From the NCBI RefSeq assembly GCF_040905785.1, contig NZ_JBBDQW010000069.1, forward strand, positions 1 through 64,000: a stretch of 64,000 nt of DNA, in the 5' to 3' direction. A program made the translations under genes and the position numbers. Below are positions 11,078 through 21,778 of this stretch, one piece after another. How positions within the stretch are numbered: the stretch's first letter is position 1; each line of letters starts with the position of its first letter. Under the pieces are notes generated by a model. It was not told where the DNA came from, ran no database searches, and saw only the letters and a list, made by a program, of their open reading frames with translations. The stretch comes from Tistlia sp040905785. GTDB lineage: Bacteria; Pseudomonadota; Alphaproteobacteria; Kiloniellales; DSM-21159.

Positions 11078-12418
11078 CTACAGCGCCGGCCCCGGGCGGA
11101 TCGGCGAGCCGTCGGAGAAGCGGGCGAAGCGGAAGCGCGTCAGGTCGTGGCCCGGGCTGCGGCCCCGGAGCAGGTCGGCCATGACCCGGCCGGCGGCCGG
11201 GCCGATGCCGAAGCCGTGGCCGCTGAAGCCGGTCGCCAGGAACAGCCCCTCCCAGCCCGCCACCGAATCGAGCACCGGCACGACGTCGGGCAGGGTGTCG
11301 ATCATGCCGGCCCAGACGTCGGTCAGCGCCACCTCCGCCAGGGCCGGCAGGCGCTCGGCCAGCCGCCGGCGCAGCAGGTCGGCGGTGCCGCGCGGCGGCG
11401 CCGGGTCGAGCACCCGCAGCCGCTCGAAGGGCGTCTCCTGGTCGCCCGTCCAGCGCCGCGCCGTCGTCCAGGCGTCGGGGTAGCCGCCTGGCGCCGCCGG
11501 CCGGATGCGCGTCGATTCCCAGGAGTCCCGGAGGCTGTGCCGGAAGGGCGCCAGGAAGCGGAAGGAGTCGGGGCCCAGAAAGTGCTCGTGGCGGTCGCCG
11601 AGCGCGATCGTGTAGCCGCCGTCCTCGCGGCGCCGGAAGGCGAGGCCGCCGTCGAGCGCGCAGCCGGCGAAGACCGCGGGGCCCGGGGCGGTGCGCGCCG
11701 CGCTGGAGCGCACCGTCAGCTGCGGCAGGCGGATGCCGTGGTTGGCCAGGAACAGCGACGACCAGGCGCCGCCGGCCAGCAGCACGCGCTCGGCGCGGAT
11801 CCGGCCCTGCTCGGTGACCACGCCCGCGATCTTGCCGCCGGCCAGGTCCAGGCAACGCACCGCGCAGTCCTCGGCGATCGCGGCGCCGGCTCGCCGGGCG
11901 GCGCGCGCCAGGCCCGGCACCGCCTGCCAGGGCTCGGCGCGGCCGTCGCCCGGGCACAGCAGGCCGCCGCGCCACAGGCCGGGGCGGCCGTCGATCATCG
12001 CCTCGACCTCGCGCCGGCCGAGCCGGTGCACCTGGAGCTGCTGTCCGCGCGCGACCTCGTGGGTCCTCTCGTGGCGCGCCTCGTCCCGCTCGCTGCGGCT
12101 CAGGTAGGCGATGCCCTCGGCGCGGAAGCCGAGGTCCTCGCCGGTGGCCGCGGCGAGGCCGTGCCAGATGCGGTTGGCCTCCATCATGATCGGCAGCTCG
12201 TCGGCGTCGCGGCCGAGCTGGCGCACCCAGCCCCAGTTGCGGCTCGACTGCTCGCCGGCGACGCGGCCCTTCTCGCAGAGCACGACCCGCTGTCCCGCCT
12301 GGGCCAGGTACCAGGCCGTGGAGACGCCGGCGACGCCGCCGCCGATGACCACGACGTCGGCCGCCTCCGGCAGCCGGTCGCGGAACTGCGCCGGCGAGCG
12401 CGCGGTGATCGGACCCAT
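11078..12418 (-). CDS. FAD-dependent oxidoreductase of the D-amino-acid oxidase (DAO) family
   Basis: 446 residues. Residues ~20-37 form the FAD-binding Rossmann motif (VVVIGGGVAGVSTAWYLA), followed by SSRNWGWVRQ, common in gamma-glutamylputrescine/D-amino-acid oxidase relatives. The C-terminal GFSGHGFGIGP is the second FAD contact seen in the family. Such enzymes oxidise amines or amino acids such as sarcosine, glycine betaine derivatives, D-amino acids or putrescine derivatives. The substrate is not readable. The start at 12418 leaves a short N-terminal tail before the Rossmann fold. It lies 5 bp downstream of the patatin-like gene and may be cotranscribed with it. Confidence 0.86.
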   Translation of the reverse strand: MGPITARSPAQFRDRLPEAADVVVIGGGVAGVSTAWYLAQAGQRVVLCEKGRVAGEQSSRNWGWVRQLGRDADELPIMMEANRIWHGLAAATGEDLGFRAEGIAYLSRSERDEARHERTHEVARGQQLQVHRLGRREVEAMIDGRPGLWRGGLLCPGDGRAEPWQAVPGLARAARRAGAAIAEDCAVRCLDLAGGKIAGVVTEQGRIRAERVLLAGGAWSSLFLANHGIRLPQLTVRSSAARTAPGPAVFAGCALDGGLAFRRREDGGYTIALGDRHEHFLGPDSFRFLAPFRHSLRDSWESTRIRPAAPGGYPDAWTTARRWTGDQETPFERLRVLDPAPPRGTADLLRRRLAERLPALAEVALTDVWAGMIDTLPDVVPVLDSVAGWEGLFLATGFSGHGFGIGPAAGRVMADLLRGRSPGHDLTRFRFARFSDGSPIRPGPAL

Positions 12419-12423
12419 GGGCG

Positions 12424-14604
12424 CTACTTCGGCACGAAGCCGTCGAGCCGCCCGAAGTCGCCCTTCAGCGCCGCCAGGATCGCCTCGAGGTAGGCGACGT
12501 TGTCGACGCCGTAGGCGGCGCAGCGCTCGCGGCCGGACAGGTGGTCGTCGATCGCCGCCTGGGCCGCCGACGACAGGCTCCAGCCGAGCGGCGGCTCGAC
12601 GGCGCCGGCCCCGCCGGGGCTCCCGCACAGGCGGAAGTGCAGGTAGGGCCAGCCGCGCTGGCGCGCCAGCTCGCGCAGGCGCAGCCGCTCGGCGTTGCCG
12701 CGGGCGCTGCGCGTGTTCAGCATGACGCGCAGCGGCGACAGCAGCTCGCCGAGGTAGCGCGGCGTCTTGCCGAGCATCGGGTCGGGACCGGCGTCGGCCG
12801 GCAGCACCGACTCGACGTCGTTGCTGATCTGGACGATCACCGGCCGGGCGCCCAGCGCCAGGCGCAGCGCCGGCTCGATCTCCTGCGTCAGGTCGAGCAG
12901 GGTCATCGCCCCGGAATTCTCGAAGTAGCCGCCGTCACCGAAGCGGTAGAGGCCCTCGCGGTTGCCGCGCGCCACGTCCAGGCTGCCGACCGGGCTGACC
13001 AGCGGGAAGCGCGCCGAGAGGTTGGCGGCGGTGACCAGCGGCAGGCTGCCGTCGCGGCCGTCGGGGTTGGCGTCGATCACCGCCAGCAGGTCGAGCACGT
13101 CGGCGAAGGCGGCGCTGTCCTCGGACCAGGCCAGGCTCGACACCAGGGTACGCTGGCCGCTGCCGACCCGCGTCGTGTTGAGCAGCAGGTTCGGCACGGC
13201 GGTCGCACGCTCGCCGTGCCACAGCCGTTGCAGATCGAAGTCGCCGCCGAAGGCATTGCCCAGCGGCTCGCCGGGGCCGTGGCCGCAGGCCTGGCGCCAA
13301 GCCGCGGCCCAGGCCGACTCGAAGGCGCGGGCGCGGTCGAAGGACTCCACCGAGACCGGCCAGACGCGCTGCAGCAGGTCGGGGTAGAGCAGGCCGCCGA
13401 CGATTGGCGCGAGGTAGTCGCGGCCGGTCATCTCGCGGGCGACCTGGCGGTAGCCGCCGGCGCGGCTCGAGATCGCCCGGCAGGCCAGCGGCTGGCGGCC
13501 CTCGCCCGACTCGCCGGCCTCGATGCCGCTGGCCAGCTGGGCGGCGAAGAGCGCGACGCCGAAGGAGCCGCCCGACACGCCGCTCATGGCGAAGACCCGG
13601 CGGCCGAAGCGGTTGTCGCTGTCCTGCAGCTCGCCCAGGATCGCCGCCGTCCAGTAGGCGCTGCGGATGCCGCCGCCCTCGGAAGCGACCAGGAAGACCG
13701 GGCGGGCGGCGTCGCGCGGCGCGCCGTCGCCGCCGGCCAGGTCGATCCACCAGTCGGCGAAGGCCTCGGAGGCGAGCGGCCGCGGGCCGACCGGCTCGGC
13801 GACCCGCCTCAGGTCGTGATTCTCGATGAAGAAGGACAGCGCGACCGCCCAGGCGATGAGCAGCGTGAGCAGGGGAAAGCGCGTCTGGCGCTGCCACAGG
13901 TCGGCGAGCGCGGCGAGCGGGATCATGGTCGCCGCCCAGACCAGGAACAGCCCGGCCGTCCCCAGTGTCTGGCCGACGGTCACCGGCGACAGCGTCAGCG
14001 CCAGGAACATGCCCAGCAGGACCAGCAGCGAGAGCAGCAGGAAGCCCCGGGTGCCGAGGGAGTGGTCGGCAAAGAACAGGTGTCGGAAGCCGGGCCAGGG
14101 GTCGATGTCGTCGGCGCGGTCGCCGCGCAGCAGGCCGGCGAAGAGCCGGCGGCGCCAGGTGACGAAGCCGAGGAAGACCAGGCCGAGCGCCCAGGCGACG
14201 ATGGCCTGGCGCCAGGCGTGGGGCGCGCCGGTCAGGGCGATCGCCAGGCCGAGCAGGCCGATGGCGAAGCCGCCGAGCAGGCGCGGCAGCCATTCCCGGG
14301 CCGCGGCGTCGAAGGCCGGAAAGTGCCGCTCCGGATCGCAGGCGAACTCGTAGCCGAGTGCGATCCGCGCCCAGAACCAGGCGGTCAGCGCCCACAGCAG
14401 CCCGCCCAGGTAGAGTGCCACGAGCTGGAAGGAGAAGGTGTGCTCGCCGAGGGTGCGCAGCACGTCGCTGCCCTGTCCGGTGAACAGCACGAAGCCGGCC
14501 AGCGCGATCAGCACGAGGGTGTAGCGCACGCGCTTCAGCACCGAGGCGACGGCGTGCCAGCGGTCGAGCACCGTGGGTTCCCCAGTCGTCCGCGGCTTCG
14601 TCAT
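12424..14604 (-). CDS. Membrane protein with a patatin-like phospholipase domain
   Basis: 726 residues. The N-terminal ~260 residues contain about seven hydrophobic helices (around 28-43, 58-80, 108-127, 132-150, 186-206, 214-235, 243-261). A patatin-type hydrolase domain follows, with the oxyanion motif EGGGIR (309-314), the nucleophile elbow GVSGG (Ser344) and a downstream GDGGYFENSG that supplies the catalytic Asp. The Ser-Asp dyad is therefore intact, so lipid acyl hydrolase activity at the membrane is plausible. The start at 14604 has a good ribosome site (GGGGAAGG, 6 nt spacing). The specific substrate is unknown. Confidence 0.85.
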   Translation of the reverse strand: MTKPRTTGEPTVLDRWHAVASVLKRVRYTLVLIALAGFVLFTGQGSDVLRTLGEHTFSFQLVALYLGGLLWALTAWFWARIALGYEFACDPERHFPAFDAAAREWLPRLLGGFAIGLLGLAIALTGAPHAWRQAIVAWALGLVFLGFVTWRRRLFAGLLRGDRADDIDPWPGFRHLFFADHSLGTRGFLLLSLLVLLGMFLALTLSPVTVGQTLGTAGLFLVWAATMIPLAALADLWQRQTRFPLLTLLIAWAVALSFFIENHDLRRVAEPVGPRPLASEAFADWWIDLAGGDGAPRDAARPVFLVASEGGGIRSAYWTAAILGELQDSDNRFGRRVFAMSGVSGGSFGVALFAAQLASGIEAGESGEGRQPLACRAISSRAGGYRQVAREMTGRDYLAPIVGGLLYPDLLQRVWPVSVESFDRARAFESAWAAAWRQACGHGPGEPLGNAFGGDFDLQRLWHGERATAVPNLLLNTTRVGSGQRTLVSSLAWSEDSAAFADVLDLLAVIDANPDGRDGSLPLVTAANLSARFPLVSPVGSLDVARGNREGLYRFGDGGYFENSGAMTLLDLTQEIEPALRLALGARPVIVQISNDVESVLPADAGPDPMLGKTPRYLGELLSPLRVMLNTRSARGNAERLRLRELARQRGWPYLHFRLCGSPGGAGAVEPPLGWSLSSAAQAAIDDHLSGRERCAAYGVDNVAYLEAILAALKGDFGRLDGFVPK

Positions 14605-14662
14605 TCGTCGCCTTCCCCGGCTGCCGTTCCTGCCGGTGGACATGATAGCCGCGGCCGCGGCC

Positions 14663-14698
14663 GGAAGACTGCCGGAATCAGGAAGACTGTCGGAATCA
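14663..14698. repeat. 18-bp tandem duplication covering the purB stop codon
   Basis: GGAAGACTGCCGGAATCA at 14663-14680 is repeated with one change at 14681-14698. Read on the purB strand, each unit starts with TGA in frame, so the gene ends in two in-frame stops 18 bp apart. It may simply be a slip duplication. Confidence 0.8.
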
Positions 14699-16000
14699 GT
14701 CCGCGAACACCCGCTCCAGGATCTGCTCGACCCGGCGCGTGTGGTAGCCGAGGTCGAAGACCTTCCCGAGCTCGGCCGCGGACAGCGTCACCTCGGGATC
14801 GGCCTCCAGCTCGCTGCGGAAGTCGGCGCCCTCTTCCCAGACCTTCATGGCGTTGCGCTGGACCAGCCGGTAGGCGTCCTCGCGGCTGACGCCGGCCTGG
14901 GTCAGCGCCAGCAGCACCCGCTGGGAGTGCACGAGGCCGCCGAGGCGGTCGAGGTTGCGCTGCATCGCCTCCGGATAGACCAGCAGGTTCTCGACGACGC
15001 CGGCCAGGCGCGCCAGGGCGAAGTCGAGGGTGACCGTGGCGTCGGGGCCGATCATGCGCTCGACCGAGGAGTGCGAAATGTCGCGCTCGTGCCACAGCGC
15101 GACGTTCTCCAGGGCCGGCACCACCGCCGCGCGCACGATCCGGGCGAGGCCGGTCAGGTTCTCGGTCAGCACGGGGTTGCGCTTGTGCGGCATCGCCGAG
15201 CTGCCCTTCTGCCCCGGCGAGAAGAACTCCTCGGCCTCGCGGACCTCGGTGCGCTGCAGGTGGCGGATTTCGGTCGCGAGGTTCTCGACGCAGCCGGCGA
15301 CGACGCCGAGGGTGGCGAAGAAGGCCGCGTGGCGGTCGCGCGGAATGACCTGGGTCGAGACCGGCTCGGGGACCAGGCCGAGCTTCGCGGCGACGTGCGC
15401 CTCGACCGCCGGGTCGATGTTGGCGAAGGTGCCGACGGCGCCGGAGATGGCGCAGGTCGCGATCTCCGCGCGCGCCGCCTCCAGGCGCTTCCGGCAGCGC
15501 TTGAAGGCGGCCCAGTGGCCGGCCAGCTTCAGGCCGAAGGTCGTCGGCTCGGCGTGGATGCCGTGACTGCGGCCGATGGTGACCGTGTCCTTGTGCTCGC
15601 GCGCGCGCTTCTCGAGCGCCGCCAGCAGGTGGTCGAGGTCGGCGAGCAGCAGGTCGGCGGCGCGGCTCAGCTGCACGGCGAGGCAGGTGTCGAGCACGTC
15701 CGAGGAGGTCATGCCCTGGTGCAGGAAGCGCGCCTCCTCGCCGACCTGCTCCGCCAGCTCGGTCAGGAAGGCGATGACGTCGTGCCTGGTCTCGCGCTCG
15801 ATCTCGTCGATCCGCGCGATGCGCTCGGGCGTGTAGGGCCTGTCGCCGCGCGCCCAGACCGCCTCGGCCGCGGCCCGGGGCACGACGCCCAGGCCAGCGA
15901 GGGCGTCGGTGGCGTGGGCCTCGATCTCGAACCAGATCCTGAAGCGGCTCGCCGGCTCCCAGAGCGCGGCCATCTCGGGGCGGGAATAGCGCGGAATCAT
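14696..16000 (-). CDS. purB: Adenylosuccinate lyase
   Basis: 434 residues, the normal family length. It cleaves adenylosuccinate and SAICAR, releasing fumarate, in purine synthesis. Seen: the fumarase/aspartase signature SSAMPHKRNP, the TSSDVLDT segment and GRSHGIHAEP with the catalytic histidine. The conserved MIPRYSRPEM opening fixes the start at 16000. An open frame continues far upstream but only as an antisense shadow of the divergent binding-protein gene. Confidence 0.96.
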   Translation of the reverse strand: MIPRYSRPEMAALWEPASRFRIWFEIEAHATDALAGLGVVPRAAAEAVWARGDRPYTPERIARIDEIERETRHDVIAFLTELAEQVGEEARFLHQGMTSSDVLDTCLAVQLSRAADLLLADLDHLLAALEKRAREHKDTVTIGRSHGIHAEPTTFGLKLAGHWAAFKRCRKRLEAARAEIATCAISGAVGTFANIDPAVEAHVAAKLGLVPEPVSTQVIPRDRHAAFFATLGVVAGCVENLATEIRHLQRTEVREAEEFFSPGQKGSSAMPHKRNPVLTENLTGLARIVRAAVVPALENVALWHERDISHSSVERMIGPDATVTLDFALARLAGVVENLLVYPEAMQRNLDRLGGLVHSQRVLLALTQAGVSREDAYRLVQRNAMKVWEEGADFRSELEADPEVTLSAAELGKVFDLGYHTRRVEQILERVFAD

Positions 16001-16162
16001 TCGGGCAATCTCGCTGTTCTTCTGTAGGCTGCCCTTCTGGCCCCCGGCCCCTCGCCTGTCAACGCACCGCTCGCTTGCGCGGGCCGAGGCACGTCTCAAT
16101 CCATTCTTCACGGACGGTGCGCTACAATGGACCCGGGGCGACCTACCGCGGGGTATAGGCAT

Positions 16163-17034
16163 ATGGATATCGCGGCGGTTTCGCGGGCGTGGCTCGCGGC
16201 GCTTCTGCTGTGCGGCCTGCTGGCGCTCACCGCCTGGGGGGTGGGAGTCCGACAGGCCGGCGCCGCCGAGGCCGGCTTCGGCCAGGGCTCCAATCCCGGG
16301 GCCGCGACGACCCTGCGCCTGGTCTACGAGGTGACCGCCAATCCGCCGCGCCACCTCGGCGCCGGCACGCGGATCGACTGGGCGAGGCCCGGGCTGACGC
16401 TGGAGCTGCTGCGCCTGGTCGGCGCACGCCTCGACATCGACTTTCAGTTCCAGCGCGTGCCCTGGAAGCGCGGCCTGTTCCTGGTCGAGCAGGGGCTGGC
16501 CGACGGCATCTTCCACACCAGCCACCTGCCCGAGCGCGAGGCCCTCCTCGCCTACCCGCGGCGGGCCGACGGCACGCTCGACGAGTCCCGCGCAATCTTC
16601 GTGCAGAGCTACCTGCTCTATGTCAGGAAGGGCTCGCCGCTGCGCTGGGACGGCACCGCCTTCGAAAACCTGGACGGGCCGGTCGGCGCGATCTCCAGCT
16701 ATTCGGTCGTGCAGGATCTGCGCCGGATGGGTGTCCCGGTCGAAGAGGAGCGCTCCCTGACCATCAACCTTCGCAAGCTCCTGGAAGGCCGCATCGCCGC
16801 CAGCGCCGAGCTGGAAGGCATGGGCGACGCGGCGATCGCCGCCCATCCCGCCTTCGCGGGCGCCATCGAGAAGCTGCAGCCGCCGCTGCGCAGCAAGCCC
16901 TACTACCTGACCTTCGGGCGGGCCTTCCGGGACGCGGAGCCGGAGCTGGCCGAGCGCGTCTGGGATGCCATCGCCGCCGAGAAGGCGGGGCCGGCCTTCG
17001 CCGCCCTGGCAGAGAGCTACGAGAGCGACGGCGA

Positions 17035-17038
<4 letters not shown>
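16163..17038 (+). CDS. Periplasmic substrate-binding protein (family 3-like), coupled to a sensor kinase
   Basis: 291 residues. An N-terminal signal peptide (hydrophobic LAALLLCGLLALTAW, then AGAAEA) directs export. The mature part looks like a family 3 amino-acid-type binding protein (LRLVYEVTANPPRH near its start, VGAISSYSVVQDL in the middle). No transporter permease or ATPase is nearby. Instead the stop codon overlaps the start of a sensor histidine kinase (ATGA), so the protein probably serves as a periplasmic ligand sensor, as TorT does for TorS. Its ligand is unknown. I chose the ATG at 16163 over the upstream frame start because the signal peptide follows it at the normal distance. Confidence 0.8.
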
Positions 17039-18603
<1,565 letters not shown>

Positions 18604-18649
18604 CCGCCGGCCGGGCTCCCTCCCGCCGCCCGCGCTCCTTCGCGCCTCC

Positions 18650-18763
18650 TGGTTCGACAGGCTCACCATGAAGCGCGACCCGGGCGACGCGCCCGACGCC
18701 GCCCGCCGCGCCCGACGCCGCGCCCCGGCCTCCTCGTCGCTTCGTGGTGAGCCTGTCGAACCA
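18650..18763. repeat. Facing pair of the interspersed palindromic element
   Basis: Forward copy 18650-18676 and inverted copy 18737-18763 (TTCGTGGTGAG variant), spanning 114 bp, in the gap between the convergent sensor-kinase and radC genes. The rest of the gap to 18885 contains no gene that I can support. Confidence 0.92.
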
Positions 18764-18885
18764 CGCAAACGCCGTGGCGGCGACACCAGCGGATCCACAC
18801 CCCCGTCATCCCGGGCCGCTTTGCCCGAAATCTTCGATTTCGCAGGTAAAGCGAGCGGAGACTGCTTCGGCGCCGACGGCGCGCG

Positions 18886-19578
18886 TCAGATCAGCCCCTT
18901 GGCGCGGAAGCTGGTGTGGCCGCCGCGGGCGACGATGACGTGGTCGTGCAGGGCGATGCCGAGGCGGGCGACGGCCTCGGCGAGCTCGCGGGTCAGCTCG
19001 ATGTCGGCGCGCGACGGCGTGGGGTCGCCGCTCGGGTGGTTGTGGACCAGCACCAGCGCCGAGGCCTCGAGCTCGAGGGCGCGCTTGACGACCTGGCGCG
19101 GGTAGACCGGCGTGTGGTCGACGGTGCCGCGCTGCTGGCGCTCGTCGGCGATCAGCCGGTTCTTGCGGTCGAGGAACAGCACGTGGAAGCACTCGACCGG
19201 CTCCCGGGCGAGCGCGATGGTCAGGTAGTCGAGCAGTTTGTCCCAGGAGCCGATGATCGGCTGCTCGCTGGCCTCGGCGCGTGCCAGCCGCAGCGCCGCG
19301 GCGGCGACGACCTTGATCGAGCCGATCCCGGCGTCCTTGAGGCCCTTGACGGCGCGCAGCCGCTCCGGCGGCGCGCTCAGGACGGCGGCCAGGTCGTTGT
19401 CGAACTGCCGCAGCAGCTCCTTGGCGAGGGGCTTGGTGTCGCCGCGCGGGTTGGCGGCGGCGAGGATCAGCTCGAGGATCTCGTAGTCGGCGAGCGCTTC
19501 CGGGCCGCCCTGGATGAGCCGTTCGCGCACCCGGCCGCGGTGCTCCAGGTAGTCCGGTCGGGTCTCGAGCTCGGCCAC
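18886..19578 (-). CDS. radC: RadC/JAB1-family (MPN+) protein
   Basis: 230 residues. The C-terminal JAMM metalloprotease-type motif is complete: His179-x-His181 and Asp192 in HNHPSGDPTPSRAD. An N-terminal helix-hairpin-helix-like region includes LRAVKGLKDAGIG. The name comes from an old repair phenotype that is no longer accepted; the biochemical role is unclear. The start is GTG at 19578, 17 bp after the map stop, giving the usual family length. It belongs to the sfsA-map-radC run, an order common in alphaproteobacteria. Confidence 0.9.
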   Translation of the reverse strand: MAELETRPDYLEHRGRVRERLIQGGPEALADYEILELILAAANPRGDTKPLAKELLRQFDNDLAAVLSAPPERLRAVKGLKDAGIGSIKVVAAAALRLARAEASEQPIIGSWDKLLDYLTIALAREPVECFHVLFLDRKNRLIADERQQRGTVDHTPVYPRQVVKRALELEASALVLVHNHPSGDPTPSRADIELTRELAEAVARLGIALHDHVIVARGGHTSFRAKGLI

Positions 19579-19595
19579 GCGACGGGCCGGACGGC

Positions 19596-20417
19596 TCAGG
19601 CGGGGTAGGGCGGGCGATCCCAGCCCTTGGGCGAGGCGGTGAAGATCTCGTAGCCCTCGGCCGTGACGCCGATCGAGTGCTCGAACTGCGCCGAGAGCTG
19701 GCGGTCGCGAGTCACCGCGGTCCAGCCGTCGTCGAGCAGCTTCACCTGCCAGGTGCCGCTGTTCACCATCGGCTCGATGGTGAAGAACATGCCCTCGCGC
19801 AGCGCCACGCCGGTACCCGGCTTGCCGTAGTGCAGCACGCTGGGCGCGTCGTGGAAGACGCGGCCCAGCCCGTGGCCACAGAAGTCGCGGACCACCGAGA
19901 AGCGCTGCTTCTCGACGAAGCTCTGGATGGCGTGGCCGACGTCGCCCAGGGTGGCGCCCGGCCGGACCATCTCGATGCCGCGCCACATCGCCTCGAAGGT
20001 GACGTCGACCAGGCGGCGCGCCTTGACCGGCACCTTGTCGCCGACGAAGAACATCCGGCTGGTGTCGCCGTGCCAGCCGTCGAGGATGACGGTGATGTCG
20101 ATGTTCAGGATGTCGCCGTCCGCCAGGCGCTTGGTCTCGGTGGGTATGCCGTGGCAGACGACGTGGTTGACCGAGGTGCAGATCGACTTCGGGAAGCCGC
20201 GGTAGCCGAGCGGCGCCGGCACCGCGCCGCGCTCGAGGATATAGTCGTGGCACAGCTTGTCGAGCGCCTCGGTGGTGACGCCGGGCTGCACGTGCGGCGT
20301 CACGAAGTCGAGCACTTCGGCCGCGAGCCGCCCGGCCCGGCGCATCGCCTCGAAGTCCTCGGCCAGGTGGAGCTTGATCTGCCGTGACTCCTGAAGGACG
20401 GCGGCTTGATCCTGCAT
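19596..20417 (-). CDS. map: Type I methionine aminopeptidase
   Basis: 273 residues. It removes the initiator methionine from nascent proteins. All five metal ligands of the pita-bread fold can be placed: Asp in NIDITV, Asp in HGDTSRMF, His in GHGLG, Glu in FTIEPM and Glu in AQFEHS. The ATG at 20417 (MQDQAAV) has GGAAAGC before it. A further in-frame ATG at 20456 would add 13 residues. Second gene of the sfsA-map-radC run. Confidence 0.95.
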   Translation of the reverse strand: MQDQAAVLQESRQIKLHLAEDFEAMRRAGRLAAEVLDFVTPHVQPGVTTEALDKLCHDYILERGAVPAPLGYRGFPKSICTSVNHVVCHGIPTETKRLADGDILNIDITVILDGWHGDTSRMFFVGDKVPVKARRLVDVTFEAMWRGIEMVRPGATLGDVGHAIQSFVEKQRFSVVRDFCGHGLGRVFHDAPSVLHYGKPGTGVALREGMFFTIEPMVNSGTWQVKLLDDGWTAVTRDRQLSAQFEHSIGVTAEGYEIFTASPKGWDRPPYPA

Positions 20418-20527
20418 GGCACTGCTTTCCGAAATGACTGCACGAAACGGCTGCAACGAAGCCGCCGGCTTCGCGACGCGGTGCAGCCGGATGAACCTTC
20501 CCTAGTTTGCCACGGCGCGCGGCTGCT

Positions 20528-21226
20528 TCAAGCCTCGATGGCCAGGGGGCGAATCACCTCGATCCCGGCGGTCGAGATGCTGCAGGCCCAGCACAGAGCC
20601 TCGACGCCGCGCGCGCTGGCCTCGGCGAAGCTGCGGGCATAGACGGGATCGAGATCGCGCGCAAGCGACAGGCGATCGCAGTCGGTGCGCTGCACGACAT
20701 AGAGCATGACCGCGCGGGCTCCGGCCTCGGCGGCATCCGCGAGTTCGAGCAGGTGCCTGGCGCCGCGCGCCGTGACGCAGTCGGGAAACTCCGCCAGGCC
20801 GGGCCGGCGGCGCAGGTGGACGTTCTTGACCTCCAGGTAGCAGGGCGGCTGGCCCGGCCCCTCGAGCAGCAGGTCGACGCGGCTGGCGCGGCCGTAGCGG
20901 ACCTCGCGGCGCAGGCCGGAATAGCCGGAGAGCGCGGGAATCCGGCCGCCGGCCAGGGCCTCCTCGACCAAGCGGTTGGGGCGCGCGGTGTTGATGCCGA
21001 CCAGCGTGCCGTCGGCCTCGACCAGCTCCCAGGAGAAGGGCAGCTTGTTGCCTGGCCGCCCGGGCGCCAACCAGACCCGGGAGCCGGGCGCGCTCAGCCC
21101 GAGCATGGCGCCCGGATTCGGGCAGTGCGCGGTCAGCCGGCGCCCGTCGCCGAGCTCGACGTCGGCCAGGAAGCGCTTGTAGCGGCGTAGCAGGCGCCCC
21201 TCGACCAGGGGCTCGGCGAACAGCAT
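20528..21226 (-). CDS. sfsA: DNA/RNA nuclease SfsA (sugar fermentation stimulation protein homologue)
   Basis: 232 residues, close to the family norm. Conserved landmarks: HCPNPGAMLGL, the PD-(D/E)XK-like core with VDLLLEG and YLEVKNVHL, and ARHLLEL. E. coli SfsA has been described as a sugar-metabolism activator; the family is now regarded as nuclease-like. The start MLFAEPLVEGRL at 21226 matches where homologues begin. First gene of the sfsA-map-radC group and divergent from a lipoprotein gene. Confidence 0.92.
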   Translation of the reverse strand: MLFAEPLVEGRLLRRYKRFLADVELGDGRRLTAHCPNPGAMLGLSAPGSRVWLAPGRPGNKLPFSWELVEADGTLVGINTARPNRLVEEALAGGRIPALSGYSGLRREVRYGRASRVDLLLEGPGQPPCYLEVKNVHLRRRPGLAEFPDCVTARGARHLLELADAAEAGARAVMLYVVQRTDCDRLSLARDLDPVYARSFAEASARGVEALCWACSISTAGIEVIRPLAIEA

Positions 21227-21343
21227 GCGGGCTTGGTTGCACGGCGCGCCCGGGCGCTGCAAGCGGTCGTCCCGCGCGAGGCGGGGAGGGGTCGTCCGAA
21301 ATCTGCGCTTGTCGGAGCGTCGCAGGCGTTACAGGTTATCGCC

Positions 21344-21778
21344 ATGCGCTTGACCCTGCCTTCGATCCTCGCGATCTCCCTCTCCCTCGGCTTGGCGGCC
21401 TGCGCCGAGCGCGAGGTCCGCCCGGACAGCTCCGGTGCCACGCCCGCGGCCACCGGCAAGGTGGCGGCGCCGCCGGACCTGGACGGCTCGCTCGCCGCGC
21501 CGCCCCCGCCGGGCGGGACGGCGCCGGAGGGCGCCGCTGCGCCGCCCGCGGCACGGTCCGCGAGCGAGGAGGACATCGCGAGCTGCTATCGCTACGCCAG
21601 GGCGACGGTCGCTCACGACCGGCGCATCGAGCAGGACCGCGGCGACCCCAGCGGCTTCGGCAGCCTGGGATCCGACGTCGGCGCCTTCTCCGACCGCCTG
21701 TCGCAGGTCGGCGAGAGCTCGACCTTCGACCGGGCCTATGCGTCCTGCATGGAAAGCAAGGGTCTCCGCCGGCAATGA
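21344..21778 (+). CDS. Small lipoprotein of unknown function
   Basis: 144 residues. The N-terminus is a lipoprotein signal: charged start, hydrophobic ISLSLG and lipobox LAAC with Cys20. A proline/alanine-rich linker follows (to about residue 70), then a small domain with two cysteines (IASCYRYARA and YASCMESKG) that may form a disulfide in the periplasm. I do not recognise the family. Its stop overlaps the start of the CinA-like gene (ATGA), so the two are translationally coupled. Confidence 0.8.
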   Translation: MRLTLPSILAISLSLGLAACAEREVRPDSSGATPAATGKVAAPPDLDGSLAAPPPPGGTAPEGAAAPPAARSASEEDIASCYRYARATVAHDRRIEQDRGDPSGFGSLGSDVGAFSDRLSQVGESSTFDRAYASCMESKGLRRQ

